Part shown: positions 8,428 to 17,822 of the stretch, one piece after another
Layout: every line of letters begins with the position of its first letter
Position numbering within the stretch: the stretch's first letter is position 1
From: Sphingomonas citri
GTDB lineage: Bacteria > Pseudomonadota > Alphaproteobacteria > Sphingomonadales > Sphingomonadaceae
DNA length: 64,000 nucleotides
Reading direction: 5' to 3'
Assembly: GCF_019429485.1 (NCBI RefSeq)
Contig: NZ_JAHXZN010000001.1
Coordinates: 1,302,001 to 1,366,000 of the forward strand
Notes under the pieces: generated by a model
The model's database searches: none
Seen by the model: only the letters and a program-made list of their open reading frames with translations
What the model was told of the DNA's origin: nothing
Translations under genes and position numbers: made by a program

Positions 8428-9543
8428 ATGTACCGGCTGATCGCTCTTCTGATGATCATGTTCGCCGCGACGGCGGCGACCGCGCCGCAGCGGCCGGATC
8501 GACCGGTTCGCGTCGCGATCGCGCGCCTGACCCACGGCCATGTCGGCGGACTTCTCGGTCGGCGCGCGATCGGCGATGTCGAGATCGTCGGCATCTACGA
8601 GCCCGATCGCGCCGTCGCCGCGCGCTACGTCCGCGATTACCACCTCGATTCCGCGCTCGTGCACGACCGGCTCGCGCCGATGCTGGACCAGGTACGACCT
8701 GAGGCGGTGCTGGCCTTCGGTGCGGTCGCGGAGCACCGCGCCGTGGTCGAGGCGGCGGCGCCGCGGCGGATCCATGTCATGGTCGAGAAGCCGCTCAGCT
8801 TCGACGCGGCGGAGGCCAGCGCCATGGCGGCCCTGGCGCGACGGCACCATGTCCAGCTGCTCACCAATTACGAGACCAGTTGGTATCCGAGCCGAACGGC
8901 GCTGGGTCGGGCGCTCGCGGCAGGCAACGTTGGGGCGATCCGCAAGGTGGTATTCCGCGACGGTCATTACGGCCCGAAGGAGATCGGCGTACAGCCCGAG
9001 TTCCTCTCCTGGTTGGTCGATCCGAGCGCCAACGGCGGCGGCGCGATCGTCGATTTCGGCTGCTATGGCGCCAACCTGATGACCTGGCTGATGCAGGGCA
9101 AGGCGCCGACCAGTGTCACCGCGGTGACGCAGCGGCTCAAGCGCGACCCGGTCTACGCGCGAGTCGACGACGAGGCGACGATCGTGCTGACCTATCCGAA
9201 CGCCACCGCCGTCCTGCAGGCGTCGTGGAACTGGCCCGACCACCGCAAGGACATCGAGCTGTTCGGCGAGACGGGCGTGCTGTCGACGCCCGACGGGAAG
9301 ACGCTGGTGCTGCGGCGCCGCGGCGAGTCGACGGTCCGGACGCTCGCGACGCCCGCACCCACGTTCACCGACCCGTTCGCCTTTCTGGCCGCGGTCGTCC
9401 GCGGGCGCACCGACGTGGCCGAGACAGACCCGACCTCGCTCGACAACGCGCTGGTTGTGGCGCGAATCCTCGATGCTGCGCGGCGCTCCGCCGCGACCGG
9501 GCGGACGGTGGCTTTACCGACGTCACCCGGCGCGACGAATTGA
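8428..9543 (+). CDS. Exported Gfo/Idh/MocA-family oxidoreductase
   Basis: The ATG at 8428 is chosen because GGAGGTGAG ends right before it (8419-8427) and the product then begins with a clear Sec signal peptide (LIALLMIMFAATAATA). The 371-residue protein has a Rossmann-like N-terminal half in which 'RVAIARLTHGHVGG' stands where GxGxxG-type loops usually occur, followed by 'GIYEPD', the family motif VEKPLS (about residue 120) and a C-terminal Gfo/Idh/MocA domain with 'GGGAIVDFGCYGANL'. Relatives use tightly bound NAD(P) to act on sugars or polyols. A periplasmic location is inferred from the signal. The substrate is unknown. Confidence 0.85.
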   Translation: MYRLIALLMIMFAATAATAPQRPDRPVRVAIARLTHGHVGGLLGRRAIGDVEIVGIYEPDRAVAARYVRDYHLDSALVHDRLAPMLDQVRPEAVLAFGAVAEHRAVVEAAAPRRIHVMVEKPLSFDAAEASAMAALARRHHVQLLTNYETSWYPSRTALGRALAAGNVGAIRKVVFRDGHYGPKEIGVQPEFLSWLVDPSANGGGAIVDFGCYGANLMTWLMQGKAPTSVTAVTQRLKRDPVYARVDDEATIVLTYPNATAVLQASWNWPDHRKDIELFGETGVLSTPDGKTLVLRRRGESTVRTLATPAPTFTDPFAFLAAVVRGRTDVAETDPTSLDNALVVARILDAARRSAATGRTVALPTSPGATN

Positions 9544-9757
9544 GATAGCGATCGGGTTAGATGCAGCCCGATCTTGCACGGTGCACTGGAATGAAGGTCG
9601 GCGAGCAACCCCGATCGGGAAGCGGGACATCAATTCCAGTCTCCACCGCTCCTCTCGTGTGAGCGCACGCGCGACCGCAAGCCCAGGTGCTTAGGGCGCC
9701 ATCCCTCTTGAAGCGAGGAGATACATCCGAAGCGCAGCTCTGCCCGATCGAGCGAGG

Positions 9758-10180
9758 CTAGGACTTCCCACAATCGGCAATGAGAAGGCCGACGCGCTCA
9801 GCATCCATGCCGCCGCCTTTCGCAGCACACACCCGGCCACTTGCATCAGTCACAAGCCCGAACGGCAGGCCCGCCGCCCGTGACATGGCATCGCTACGAT
9901 AGCGACGTTCTTCATTCGCCGGCGGCGTCCAGCGGTAGACCGCCGGAACACCGCGCCACATCGCCTGGGCACGAGGTCCGTCCTCTACCATGAACACACG
10001 CACCGCCCGAGGTTTGGCCGCCTGCGCGATCGCATCGAGCCGCGAGATCTCAGCGTGACAAGGGGCGCACCAGGGAGCGACGAGCAACAGCACGCTGCCC
10101 GCCGGGTAGCGGACGGGCTGTTCGGCGGCGAAGGCCGGCGCGCCGAAGCATGTCAGAACGGTGATGACTCCACGTCCCAT
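9758..10180 (-). CDS. Exported thioredoxin-like protein with CAPC active site
   Basis: From the ATG at 10178-10180 this is a 140-residue protein with a short signal peptide (VITVLTCFGAPAFA). The redox motif WCAPC gives cysteines 38 and 41, and the cis-proline loop is 'GLPFGLV'. Between them is a proline- and tryptophan-containing insertion. It probably acts as a periplasmic disulfide reductase or TlpA-like protein. A longer reading frame exists upstream but would overlap the divergent TPR/TonB gene, so the shorter start leaving 76 nt for the divergent promoters is preferred. Confidence 0.7.
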   Translation of the reverse strand: MGRGVITVLTCFGAPAFAAEQPVRYPAGSVLLLVAPWCAPCHAEISRLDAIAQAAKPRAVRVFMVEDGPRAQAMWRGVPAVYRWTPPANEERRYRSDAMSRAAGLPFGLVTDASGRVCAAKGGGMDAERVGLLIADCGKS

Positions 10181-10256
10181 CGCACGCCAACGTGCGCTTC
10201 TTCCCTCGACAGCGCCGTCGTGCCGTGATGTCTCTGCCGCAAACAAGGGAGGGGTC

Positions 10257-12224
10257 ATGTCCGTATCATTGCTCGCGCTGGCGTTGGCGGGTCAAGCGGC
10301 AGCAGCCGCGCAAGCGCCCGCGCCTGCGTCTCCGCCTGCGCATCAGAGCGCACAGGCGCGCTTCGACGCAGCGAGCCAGGCTGTGGCGGAGGGCCGCTGC
10401 GCGGAGGCCGTCAAGATGTTCGCTACGATGGCGAAAAGCCGCAATCCTCTACTCGCTGCCACGATTGACGTGCGCAACGGGCGCTGCCTGGTTGATCTCG
10501 GGCAGGTGGAGGATGGCAAGGCAGCGATCGCGCGGGGGCTGCCTGTGCTTGCTGGCAAGGGCGTCGAGTTTTCCGGTGACGTCTACGAGGCGCACATGAC
10601 GCTCGCACGCCTGGCCGAGCGCACCTTCGACTATGATGAGGCAGCTAAGGAATATCGCGCCGCGGCTGATCCGCTGAAGGGGGGAGCGCGGGTCCCGGCA
10701 TTGTTGCGCCTGGCATTGGTGACGATGTTCGATCACGACGGCCGCGCGCTGGCCGCGGCCGAAGAGGCCCGCACACTGGTGCTCGCCGAGCCGGCTCTCA
10801 GCAAAAAGGACCTGGCGGCGGTGCAGACCGTGCACGCACGCGTCCTGCTGAACGAGGGACGCGCGAGGGAGGCTTATGCCGAGCTCAAGAACAGCCTGAG
10901 CAAGCAGGGCGGACTGACCAGCCGTGTCAGCGCCGACGATATTGCGACACGTTCGGACCTGGCGATCGCGGCGCTGAAGAACAACGATCGTGACAATGCG
11001 CGACTCTACCTCGCCTATACCGGTGCTGGGCGGATGCGGGACACACCGTTCACCAGAGCCGCCTCGATGGATCCGCCGGCGTGCGGCGAAGGTGGGCTGG
11101 TCCCGGAGGATGAAGCGATCGTCGAGTTCTCGCTGGAGCGCGACGGGCACGTCGCCGGTGTCGCCCCAGTCTACACCAACGGCGATCGCGCAAAGGCACT
11201 GGCATTCGCTCGCGCCGTGACGGACTGGTCGTGGCGTGCGGAGGACGTCGCCAAGATTCCGGCGCTGTTCCGCTACACCACCCGGGTCGAGTTGCGCTGC
11301 GTCAGGGCGGACGGTGCGCCTGGCGTGACACGCCCCCTCAAGGATGCGTTCGAGGCATGGCTGGTCGAGAAAGGTGCGCCAACCCCAAAATGGGCCGAGC
11401 AACCCGCCGCGGTGGCGCTCGCCACGCAACGCACGGCGCTCGCCGCGGCCAACACCAAGAACGATGCCGTAGCCCAGGCGCAGGCCGCACTGGCTCTGAG
11501 CGACAATCCGGTGCTGGACGGACAGGAGCGCCCCGCCCTTCACGCCATCGTGCGAACGGCTGTGGCATCGCTCTCGCCGCCGGTCGCGGTGCGCACCTAT
11601 GTCGAGATGGTCGCGCCCGAGAAGGTGGACGAAGATAGCGAGTCGTGGCGGACGCGGATGCGCGCCATTCTGGCGCGGCCTGACGTATCTGGCGATCCAC
11701 TGTCGGCGGCAACGCTGCGACTGCTGATCGCCCAACCCGCGTACCGCAAGGGACCGCCTGCGGACGCGGCCGTTCTCGTGGCAGCGGTGAGCGGCGACCC
11801 GGCGCTGCCACCACGTCATCCGTTGAAGATCGCGGCCTTGCTCGAGGAAGCCAACGTCCTTGCGGCGAAGGGCGATGTCGCGGGCGCTCGTGCCGTGTTC
11901 GATCGCACCGGGCTCACTGCCGAGCAATGTGCGACCGTTGGCCTTCAGCCCGCGGTACAGCGCATGAGTGGCAGCGCCAGCGACTTTCCCCAGGAGGCAC
12001 AGCGGCTTGGCTTCGAGGGCTGGGTACGCACCTCCTTCGACATCACTCCGGACGGACGTACGATCGCGCCGCGAGCCGTAATCGCCTACCCGCCCTTCAT
12101 TTTCGACGAAGCCGCGAATGGCATCATACGCGTCGCTCGCTTCAGCAGCACCTTCCGACCGGAAGGCGCGCTGGCCTGCTCAGGTCAGCAGCAATCCGTG
12201 CTTTTCCTGCTCCCGAACCGGTGA
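10257..12224 (+). CDS. TPR-containing protein with TonB C-terminal domain
   Basis: The ATG at 10257 follows GGGAGGGG and yields a signal peptide (MSVSLLALALAGQAAAAAQA). The 655-residue protein has helical repeat sequence resembling TPRs over about residues 35-250 and a C-terminal region 'GFEGWVRTSFDITPDGR...VIAYPPFIFDEAANG' that matches the TonB-C fold. A middle segment ('VEFSLERDGHVAGVAPVY') looks like a second, degraded TonB-C-like unit. There is no N-terminal anchor helix other than the signal, and no ExbB/ExbD nearby, so it may be an accessory periplasmic partner rather than the main TonB. Divergent from the thioredoxin-like gene. Confidence 0.7.
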   Translation: MSVSLLALALAGQAAAAAQAPAPASPPAHQSAQARFDAASQAVAEGRCAEAVKMFATMAKSRNPLLAATIDVRNGRCLVDLGQVEDGKAAIARGLPVLAGKGVEFSGDVYEAHMTLARLAERTFDYDEAAKEYRAAADPLKGGARVPALLRLALVTMFDHDGRALAAAEEARTLVLAEPALSKKDLAAVQTVHARVLLNEGRAREAYAELKNSLSKQGGLTSRVSADDIATRSDLAIAALKNNDRDNARLYLAYTGAGRMRDTPFTRAASMDPPACGEGGLVPEDEAIVEFSLERDGHVAGVAPVYTNGDRAKALAFARAVTDWSWRAEDVAKIPALFRYTTRVELRCVRADGAPGVTRPLKDAFEAWLVEKGAPTPKWAEQPAAVALATQRTALAAANTKNDAVAQAQAALALSDNPVLDGQERPALHAIVRTAVASLSPPVAVRTYVEMVAPEKVDEDSESWRTRMRAILARPDVSGDPLSAATLRLLIAQPAYRKGPPADAAVLVAAVSGDPALPPRHPLKIAALLEEANVLAAKGDVAGARAVFDRTGLTAEQCATVGLQPAVQRMSGSASDFPQEAQRLGFEGWVRTSFDITPDGRTIAPRAVIAYPPFIFDEAANGIIRVARFSSTFRPEGALACSGQQQSVLFLLPNR

Positions 12225-12265
12225 CGCCGGGCGCGACGCCGCGAGTAATCGGGAGCCGTCCCCTT

Positions 12266-12293
12266 CCCTCCTGCGCTGCCTGGCGCAGGAGGG
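12266..12293. terminator. Hairpin between convergent genes
   Basis: CCCTCCTGCGC-TGCCTG-GCGCAGGAGGG is a perfect 11-bp stem with a 6-nt loop, lying between the convergent TPR/TonB gene and kdpC. It lacks a clear T-run on either side, so it could work as a bidirectional terminator in high-GC DNA; this is inferred from its position. Confidence 0.6.
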
Positions 12294-12329
12294 CGGCGGG
12301 ATCCGGTCACTCGCCAGCCCCGGCCAACA

Positions 12330-12929
12330 TCAGCGCAACGGCGTGTCCGCTGCCGCGGTGCGCGGCAGCGCGTCGAGTGCCTGGTTGAGCGCGAGGACGT
12401 TGACATGCTCCTCGCCGAGAACGGAGCCCTCGGACAGCTTGACGACCAGATTGCGCACCCGATCAACCGACACACCTCGCACGCGCGCGATCCGTGGCGC
12501 CTGCGCCAGCGCGCTCGCCGGTGACAGATCAGGATCGAGCCCCGAGCCGCTTGCGGTGACCAGATCGCCCGGGAGCGGGCCCGAGACACCCTCCCCCTGC
12601 CGCCTCGCGACGTCAGCCTTGACCCGGTCGACGAGCGCCTGGCTCGCCGGTCCGAGGTTGGAGCCGGAGGACGACAACCCGTCATAGCCCTTGCCGGCAG
12701 CCGACGGGCGGGTCTGGAAGTAGCGCTCGGTCGTGAACGCCTGACCCACGACGGTCGAGCCGATCACGATGCCGCGCGTGTCCCGCACGAGGCTGCCGTT
12801 GGCCTGGCTCGGGAAGATCGCTTGTCCGATGCCCGTCATGGCGAGCGGATAGGCGATACCAAGGAGGGCTGCGAACAGGACGGTCATGACGATCGCCGGG
12901 CGCAGTGCGGAAGAGAAGTCCTTGCCCAT
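12330..12929 (-). CDS. kdpC: Potassium-transporting ATPase subunit C
   Basis: A 199-residue single-pass membrane subunit that associates with KdpA/KdpB in the inner membrane. The anchor helix is about residues 12-32 (VMTVLFAALLGIAYPLAMTGI); 'YFQTRPSAAGKGYDGLSSSGSNLGP' and 'DLVTASGSGLDPDLSP' motifs are characteristic of KdpC. It starts 11 nt after the kdpB stop. It ends the operon: no kdpD or kdpE follows, and the next gene is convergent. Confidence 0.95.
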   Translation of the reverse strand: MGKDFSSALRPAIVMTVLFAALLGIAYPLAMTGIGQAIFPSQANGSLVRDTRGIVIGSTVVGQAFTTERYFQTRPSAAGKGYDGLSSSGSNLGPASQALVDRVKADVARRQGEGVSGPLPGDLVTASGSGLDPDLSPASALAQAPRIARVRGVSVDRVRNLVVKLSEGSVLGEEHVNVLALNQALDALPRTAAADTPLR

Positions 12930-12940
12930 CTTCTATCTCC

Positions 12941-14974
12941 TTAGGCGAGGCCGAGGCCACCGACGACGAGGTCGATGAGCTTGATGCCGACGAACGGGGC
13001 GAGCAGGCCGCCGAGGCCATAGACCGCAAGGTTGCGCGCCAGCAGCGGGCCGGCCGCCATCGGCTTGTACGTCACGCCCCTGAGCGCCAGCGGCACCAGC
13101 AGCGGGATGATCAGCGCGTTGAAGATGATCGCGCTGAGGATCGCCGACTGCGGGGTCGCGAGCCCCATCACGTTGAGCACGCCGAGGCCCGGATAGAGCG
13201 CGACGAACATCGCCGGGATGATCGCGAAATATTTCGCCACGTCGTTCGCCACCGAGAAGGTGGTGAGCGCGCCGCGCGTCATCAGCAATTGCTTGCCGAG
13301 CCCGACGACCTCGATCAGCTTGGTCGGATCGCTGTCGAGGTCGACCATGTTGCCCGCCTCGCGCGCCGCCTGCGTGCCGGTGTTCATCGCCACCCCGACG
13401 TCGGCCTGCGCCAGTGCGGGCGCATCGTTGGTGCCGTCACCGCACATCGCCACGAGCTTGCCGCCGGTCTGCTCCTGGCGGATCAGCGCCAATTTGTCCT
13501 CGGGCGTCGCCTGGGCGAGGAAGTCGTCCACCCCCGCCTCGGCCGCGATCGCCGCGGCGGTGAGCGGGTTGTCGCCGGTGATCATCACGGTGCGAATGCC
13601 CATGGTACGCAGCTCGCCGAAGCGCTCGCGGATGCCGGCCTTGACCACGTCCTTGAGGAATATCGCGCCGAGCAGGCGGCCGTTCTTGGCGACTGCAAGC
13701 GGCGTACCGCCAGCCCGCGAGATTTCATCGGTGATGCGGCGCAGCTCGGTCGCCGCGGCGGTCTCGCCTGCTCCGGCATTCGCCTTGAGGATCGAGTCGA
13801 CCGCACCCTTCTGGATCAGCGTGTCACCGGTCTTGATGCCGGAGACGCGCGTCTGCGCGGTGAAGGGGATGATCTCGGCGCCCTGCGGCATCGGTCGCCG
13901 CGAGTCGAACTTGTCGCGCGCGAGCACCACAATCGAGCGGCCCTCGGGGGTCTCGTCGGCGAGGCTTGCGAGCAGCGCTGCTTCGGCGAGCTCGGCATCA
14001 CTCACGCCGCCGACTGAGCGGAACTCGCTTGCCTGGCGGTCGCCGATCGTGATCGTGCCGGTCTTGTCGAGCAGCAGCACGTCGATGTCGCCCGCCGCCT
14101 CGACCGCCCGGCCCGACTTGGCTAGCACGTTGAAGCGTACGAGCCGGTCCATGCCAGCGATGCCGATCGCCGACAGCAGCGCCGCGATCGTGGTCGGGAT
14201 CAGCGTGATGAGCAGCGCGGCGAGGATCGCCACCGGGATGCTGCCGCCGGTATAAGCGGCGAAGCCCGGGATCGTCGCGACCGCGATCAGGAAGATGATC
14301 GTCAGCCCGACGAGCAGCACGGTGAGCGCCACCTCATTGGGGGTCTTCTGCCGCTCGGCCCCCTCGACCAAAGCGATCATGCGATCGAGGAAGCCTTTGC
14401 CCGGCTCCACCGTGACCTTGACGCGGATCTCGTCGGAGATGACGCGCGTGCCAGCGGTCACCGCCGAGCGGTCGCCGCCCGCCTCGCGGATCACCGGCGC
14501 GCTCTCGCCCGTGATCGCGGCCTCGTTGACCGAGGCGACGCCGGAGACGACGTCGCCGTCCGAGGGGATCAGGTCGCCCGTCTCGACCAGCACGATGTCG
14601 CCGACCTTGAGCTGGCTGGCGGCGACGCTCTCATACTGGCGACCGTCACCTTTCAGCCGCTTGGCGGTGAGCTCGGCCTTGGTGGCGCGGAGGCTCGCCG
14701 CCTGCGCCTTGCCGCGCCCCTCCGCCAGTGCCTCGGCGAAGGTGCCGAACAGCACCGTCAGCCACAGCCACACGACGAGCTGCGCCTTGAAGGCGAGCGT
14801 CAGCCCGTCGCCGCCCATGTTGATCGTGATCGTCAGCAGCGCCGCCACACACGCGGTCACGAACATGACCGGGTTGCGGACCAGCTCCTTGGGATTGAGC
14901 TTGAGGAAGCTTGCCTTGATCGCGGCTACGACGAGGTCGGCCGTGAACAGGCTCTTGGTCTGGGTTTTCGCCAT
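12941..14974 (-). CDS. kdpB: Potassium-transporting P-type ATPase subunit B
   Basis: A 677-residue P-type ATPase that hydrolyses ATP to drive K+ through KdpA. The start at 14974 ([10 protein letters not shown]) gives the usual KdpB length; longer frames upstream overlap kdpA in another frame. The phosphorylated aspartate is D303 in LLDKTGTIT, the actuator motif TGES is at about 155, and '[28 protein letters not shown]' carries the hinge motif. All catalytic features look intact. Spacing to kdpA is 11 nt, so the genes are co-translated. Confidence 0.97.
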   Translation of the reverse strand: MAKTQTKSLFTADLVVAAIKASFLKLNPKELVRNPVMFVTACVAALLTITINMGGDGLTLAFKAQLVVWLWLTVLFGTFAEALAEGRGKAQAASLRATKAELTAKRLKGDGRQYESVAASQLKVGDIVLVETGDLIPSDGDVVSGVASVNEAAITGESAPVIREAGGDRSAVTAGTRVISDEIRVKVTVEPGKGFLDRMIALVEGAERQKTPNEVALTVLLVGLTIIFLIAVATIPGFAAYTGGSIPVAILAALLITLIPTTIAALLSAIGIAGMDRLVRFNVLAKSGRAVEAAGDIDVLLLDKTGTITIGDRQASEFRSVGGVSDAELAEAALLASLADETPEGRSIVVLARDKFDSRRPMPQGAEIIPFTAQTRVSGIKTGDTLIQKGAVDSILKANAGAGETAAATELRRITDEISRAGGTPLAVAKNGRLLGAIFLKDVVKAGIRERFGELRTMGIRTVMITGDNPLTAAAIAAEAGVDDFLAQATPEDKLALIRQEQTGGKLVAMCGDGTNDAPALAQADVGVAMNTGTQAAREAGNMVDLDSDPTKLIEVVGLGKQLLMTRGALTTFSVANDVAKYFAIIPAMFVALYPGLGVLNVMGLATPQSAILSAIIFNALIIPLLVPLALRGVTYKPMAAGPLLARNLAVYGLGGLLAPFVGIKLIDLVVGGLGLA

Positions 14975-14985
14975 ATTGGCCCCCG

Positions 14986-16689
14986 TTAGAACAGCTGGCC
15001 GCGGATCATCGCGAGATGATCGGCGATCGGACCGAGCGCGAGGCTCGGCAGGAAGGTGAGGCCGCCCAGGATCAGGATGATGCCGACGAGCAGCCCGACC
15101 CACAGCGCGCCGGTAGTCGGGAAAGAGCCCGCGCTCTCCGGCGTGTACTTCTTGGCGGCGAGGCTGCCCGCGATGGCGAGCATCGGCACGATGATGAAGA
15201 AGCGGCCGACCCACATCGCTACCCCCAACAACCCGTTGTAGTAGGGGGTATTGGCGGTGAGACCGGCGAAGGCGGAGCCGTTGTTCGCCACCGCACTGGT
15301 GAAGGCGTAGAGGATCTCGGAGAAGCCGTGCGGCCCCTTGTTGAGCGGCCCCGCCAGCCCTTGCTGCAGCACCGACGACAAAGCCGTGAGCCCGAGGATG
15401 ACGAGCGGCAGCACCGCGATCGCCAGCACCGCGAGCTTCACCTCGCGGCTCTCGATCTTCTTGCCGACGTACTCGGGTGTGCGCCCGACCATCAGCCCGG
15501 CGACGAACACCGCCAGGATCGCGAACAGCAGGAAGCCGTAGATGCCGGCGCCGACGCCGCCGACGACGACTTCGCCGAGCTGCATGTTGAACAGCGGGAT
15601 CATCCCACCCAGCGCGGTGAAGCTGTCGTGCATGGCGTTGACCGCGCCGCACGAGGCCGCGGTGGTCACCACCGAGAACAGCGCCGAGGCGGCGATGCCG
15701 AAGCGCGCCTCCTTGCCCTCCATGTTGCCGCCCCCGACGCCGAGCTGGTGCAGCACGGGGTTACCCGCAGCCTCGGCGGCATAGGTCACGCTCACGCCGG
15801 CGAGGAACAGGATCAACATCGCCGCCAGGATCGCCCAGCCCTGGCGCGTGTTGCCCACCGCCCTGCCGAAAGTCCAAGTCAGCCCGATGCCGAGCAGGAA
15901 GATCGACAGCATCTGCACGAAGTTGGTCAGCGCGGTCGGGTTCTCGAACGGGTGCGCCGAATTGGCGTTGAAGAAGCCGCCGCCGTTGGTACCGAGCATC
16001 TTGATCGCTTCCTGGCTGGCCACCGGGCCGAGCAGGATCGATTGGCGCGCGCCCTCCAGCGTCTGCACGTCGACGACGCCGGCGAGCGTCTGCGGCACGC
16101 CGCTGGCGATGTAGAAGAGCGCGAGCGCGACGCAGAGCGGCAGCAGCAGGTAGAGCGTGATGCGGGTGACATCGGCCCAGAAGTTGCCGATCGTCTTGGT
16201 CTCGCGTCGCGCGAAGCCGCGGAACAAGGCGAAGGCGAGCGCGATGCCCGTCGCCGCGGAGAGAAAGTTATGGATCGTCAGCCCCAGCATCTGGCTGAGG
16301 TTCGACATGGTGCTCTCGCCGCCGTAGCTCTGCCAGTTGGTGTTGGCGGTGAAGCTGATCGCGGTGTTGAACGACAGATGCTCGCTCACCGCGCCCAGCC
16401 CTTGCGGGTTGAGCGGCAGCACCGCCTGTAAGCGCAGCACGGCATAGGTGAACAGCATCAGCGCGACGTTGAAGAGCAGCATGTGGAGCGCGTAGCGCCG
16501 CCATCCCTGCTCCTCCTTCGGGTCAATGCCCGCGAGCGCATAGAAGCCGCGCTCGACCGGGCCGAGCACGACGTGCAGCGGCGTGCGCCGCCCCTCGTAG
16601 AGCGCGAACATCCACATGCCGATCGGCTTGGTGAGCGCCAGCAGGATGCCGACGAACAGGAGGATCAGGAACCAGCCCTGGAGTGTCAT
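14986..16689 (-). CDS. kdpA: Potassium-transporting ATPase subunit A
   Basis: A 567-residue polytopic inner-membrane protein forming the K+ channel-like part of the Kdp pump. Recognisable segments are '[19 protein letters not shown]', '[20 protein letters not shown]', '[19 protein letters not shown]' and '[13 protein letters not shown]', several of which are selectivity-filter loops in the KtrB/TrkH-like fold. Length is normal. It follows kdpF by 13 nt. Confidence 0.97.
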   Translation of the reverse strand: MTLQGWFLILLFVGILLALTKPIGMWMFALYEGRRTPLHVVLGPVERGFYALAGIDPKEEQGWRRYALHMLLFNVALMLFTYAVLRLQAVLPLNPQGLGAVSEHLSFNTAISFTANTNWQSYGGESTMSNLSQMLGLTIHNFLSAATGIALAFALFRGFARRETKTIGNFWADVTRITLYLLLPLCVALALFYIASGVPQTLAGVVDVQTLEGARQSILLGPVASQEAIKMLGTNGGGFFNANSAHPFENPTALTNFVQMLSIFLLGIGLTWTFGRAVGNTRQGWAILAAMLILFLAGVSVTYAAEAAGNPVLHQLGVGGGNMEGKEARFGIAASALFSVVTTAASCGAVNAMHDSFTALGGMIPLFNMQLGEVVVGGVGAGIYGFLLFAILAVFVAGLMVGRTPEYVGKKIESREVKLAVLAIAVLPLVILGLTALSSVLQQGLAGPLNKGPHGFSEILYAFTSAVANNGSAFAGLTANTPYYNGLLGVAMWVGRFFIIVPMLAIAGSLAAKKYTPESAGSFPTTGALWVGLLVGIILILGGLTFLPSLALGPIADHLAMIRGQLF

Positions 16690-16702
16690 GGGACCGCCTC
16701 CT

Positions 16703-16792
16703 TCAGAAGCGTTCGGGGCGGATGAGCACCGCCACCAGGTAGACGAGGAGGCCGAGCGCGGTGGGCGCGGCCAGCCAGAGGTCGAGCGTCAT
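16703..16792 (-). CDS. kdpF: Potassium-transporting ATPase subunit F (29 residues)
   Basis: A 29-residue single-helix peptide ([20 protein letters not shown] then AVLIRPERF). The ending 'LIRPERF' is the hallmark of KdpF, a small subunit that stabilises the complex in the inner membrane. The ATG is preceded by TGAGGAGA, part of which overlaps the stop of the small gene upstream. Confidence 0.9.
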   Translation of the reverse strand: MTLDLWLAAPTALGLLVYLVAVLIRPERF

Positions 16793-16803
16793 GTCGCGTC
16801 TCC

Positions 16804-16887
16804 TCAGGCGTTGTCGCACAGGCGGACATAGGCGAGCGTTAGCGCCACCAGCCCGACCATGATCGCGACCCAGAGCAGGTCCTGCAT
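16804..16887 (-). CDS. Small membrane peptide (27 residues) upstream of kdpF
   Basis: A 27-codon frame with ATG at 16885-16887 and GGAG eight nt before it. The product is one transmembrane helix (MQDLLWVAIMVGLVALTLAY) with a short basic/cysteine tail (VRLCDNA). Its stop lies 11 nt before the kdpF start and its spacing to the porin gene is 15 nt, so it sits inside the kdp operon. Similar short helices with an 'L.LCD' or 'L.LCE' ending occur at this place in other bacterial kdp operons as far as I recall, often left unannotated. Function is unknown; a structural role in the Kdp complex or membrane is inferred only from context. Confidence 0.65.
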   Translation of the reverse strand: MQDLLWVAIMVGLVALTLAYVRLCDNA

Positions 16888-16902
16888 CACATCAACTCCG
16901 CG

Positions 16903-17781
16903 TCAGAAGGCGGCGGTCAGCGAGACCACGACGGTGCTGCCGGCGATGTTGCCGGTGCCGTCCTGGCCCTTGCTGAAGCTCGGCCGAAGGTAGCTCGCCG
17001 CACGATCCGAGATGTCGGTATCGATGTAGCTCACGTTGAAGAGCACATTCTTGTACGTGGCGTCGGCGCCGAGCGACCAGTCCCAGTACGCCCCGGTCGG
17101 CGCCACCGCGGTGGCGTTGGGGCCGAGACCGTCCTGACCCCAGCTATGGCCGATATGCGCTTTGGCGGTGAGCGGCGTGCCCGCGAGCGCCAGCGCGCCG
17201 TCGCCCCACAGGTAGAGGTTGTCGTCCTTGGCGCCGGGGGCGGTGTAGACGCCCGCCGCGGCGTCGGCGCCGGTGCGGTACCAGCGCCCGATCGCCTGCT
17301 GCTTGGGCGCATAGGCCGCGCCGGCGGTCAGCGTCGCCGCGCCGGCGGTGCCGCTCAGCTTGGCATAGGGCTCGGCGAAGTCGGTCTTGTCGGCGCCGCC
17401 GGGGTACATGTACCAGGTCAGCCCGACGTCGAGCGTGGCGTTGTCCGCCAGCTTTGCCTTGTAGCCGCCGATCAGGTCCAGCTCCATGTTGGCGCCGCCG
17501 AACGTGCCCCAGCCCGCCAGGTTCGACGCCCAGGTGCCGACATAAAGTCCGCTCTCGTGCGAGACGGTGATGCCGCCCTGCACCGCCATCTCCTGATCGG
17601 ACTGCGACACGCCGCGGAAGCGATAGTCGGACGCGATGGCGGCAGAACCGCTGACCGTGACCGGTGACGCAGGAGCGGCAGTCTCGGTCGACTCGATCTT
17701 GTCCTCGACCGTCGACTGCGCATGCGCGGCGATCGGCATGCCGAGAACGGCAGCGAGCGAGGCCGCGAAGACGAACTTCAT
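16903..17781 (-). CDS. TorF-family putative porin
   Basis: From the ATG at 17779-17781 the protein has 292 residues with a signal peptide (MKFVFAASLAAVLGMPIAAHAQ). The mature N-terminus 'VSGSAAIASDYRFRGVSQSD' and the repeated amphipathic strands with 'GTWASN' and 'WYMYPG' match the TIGR02001/TorF-like outer-membrane family; it ends in the aromatic strand VVSLTAAF. It is the first gene of the kdp operon (15 nt to the next gene), so outer-membrane passage of ions may be matched to the pump; this is inference from context. Its leader contains two overlapping hairpins. Confidence 0.85.
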   Translation of the reverse strand: MKFVFAASLAAVLGMPIAAHAQSTVEDKIESTETAAPASPVTVSGSAAIASDYRFRGVSQSDQEMAVQGGITVSHESGLYVGTWASNLAGWGTFGGANMELDLIGGYKAKLADNATLDVGLTWYMYPGGADKTDFAEPYAKLSGTAGAATLTAGAAYAPKQQAIGRWYRTGADAAAGVYTAPGAKDDNLYLWGDGALALAGTPLTAKAHIGHSWGQDGLGPNATAVAPTGAYWDWSLGADATYKNVLFNVSYIDTDISDRAASYLRPSFSKGQDGTGNIAGSTVVVSLTAAF

Positions 17782-17789
17782 TCTTGTTA

Positions 17790-17822
17790 CCCCTCGAAGG
17801 GGCACCATCACGTGACGGTGCC
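17790..17822 (-). promoter_or_regulatory. Structured leader over the porin ribosome site
   Basis: Two overlapping inverted repeats lie just before the porin ATG. The distal one (17801-17822) is 22 nt with TCACGTGA at its centre; on the coding strand it pairs completely if one G-U pair is allowed. The proximal one (17790-17802) is CCCCT-tcg-AGGGG on the coding strand and includes the AGGGG ribosome site. They share two nt, so they could be alternative structures. The distal palindrome could instead be a protein operator. Function is inferred. Confidence 0.45.
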
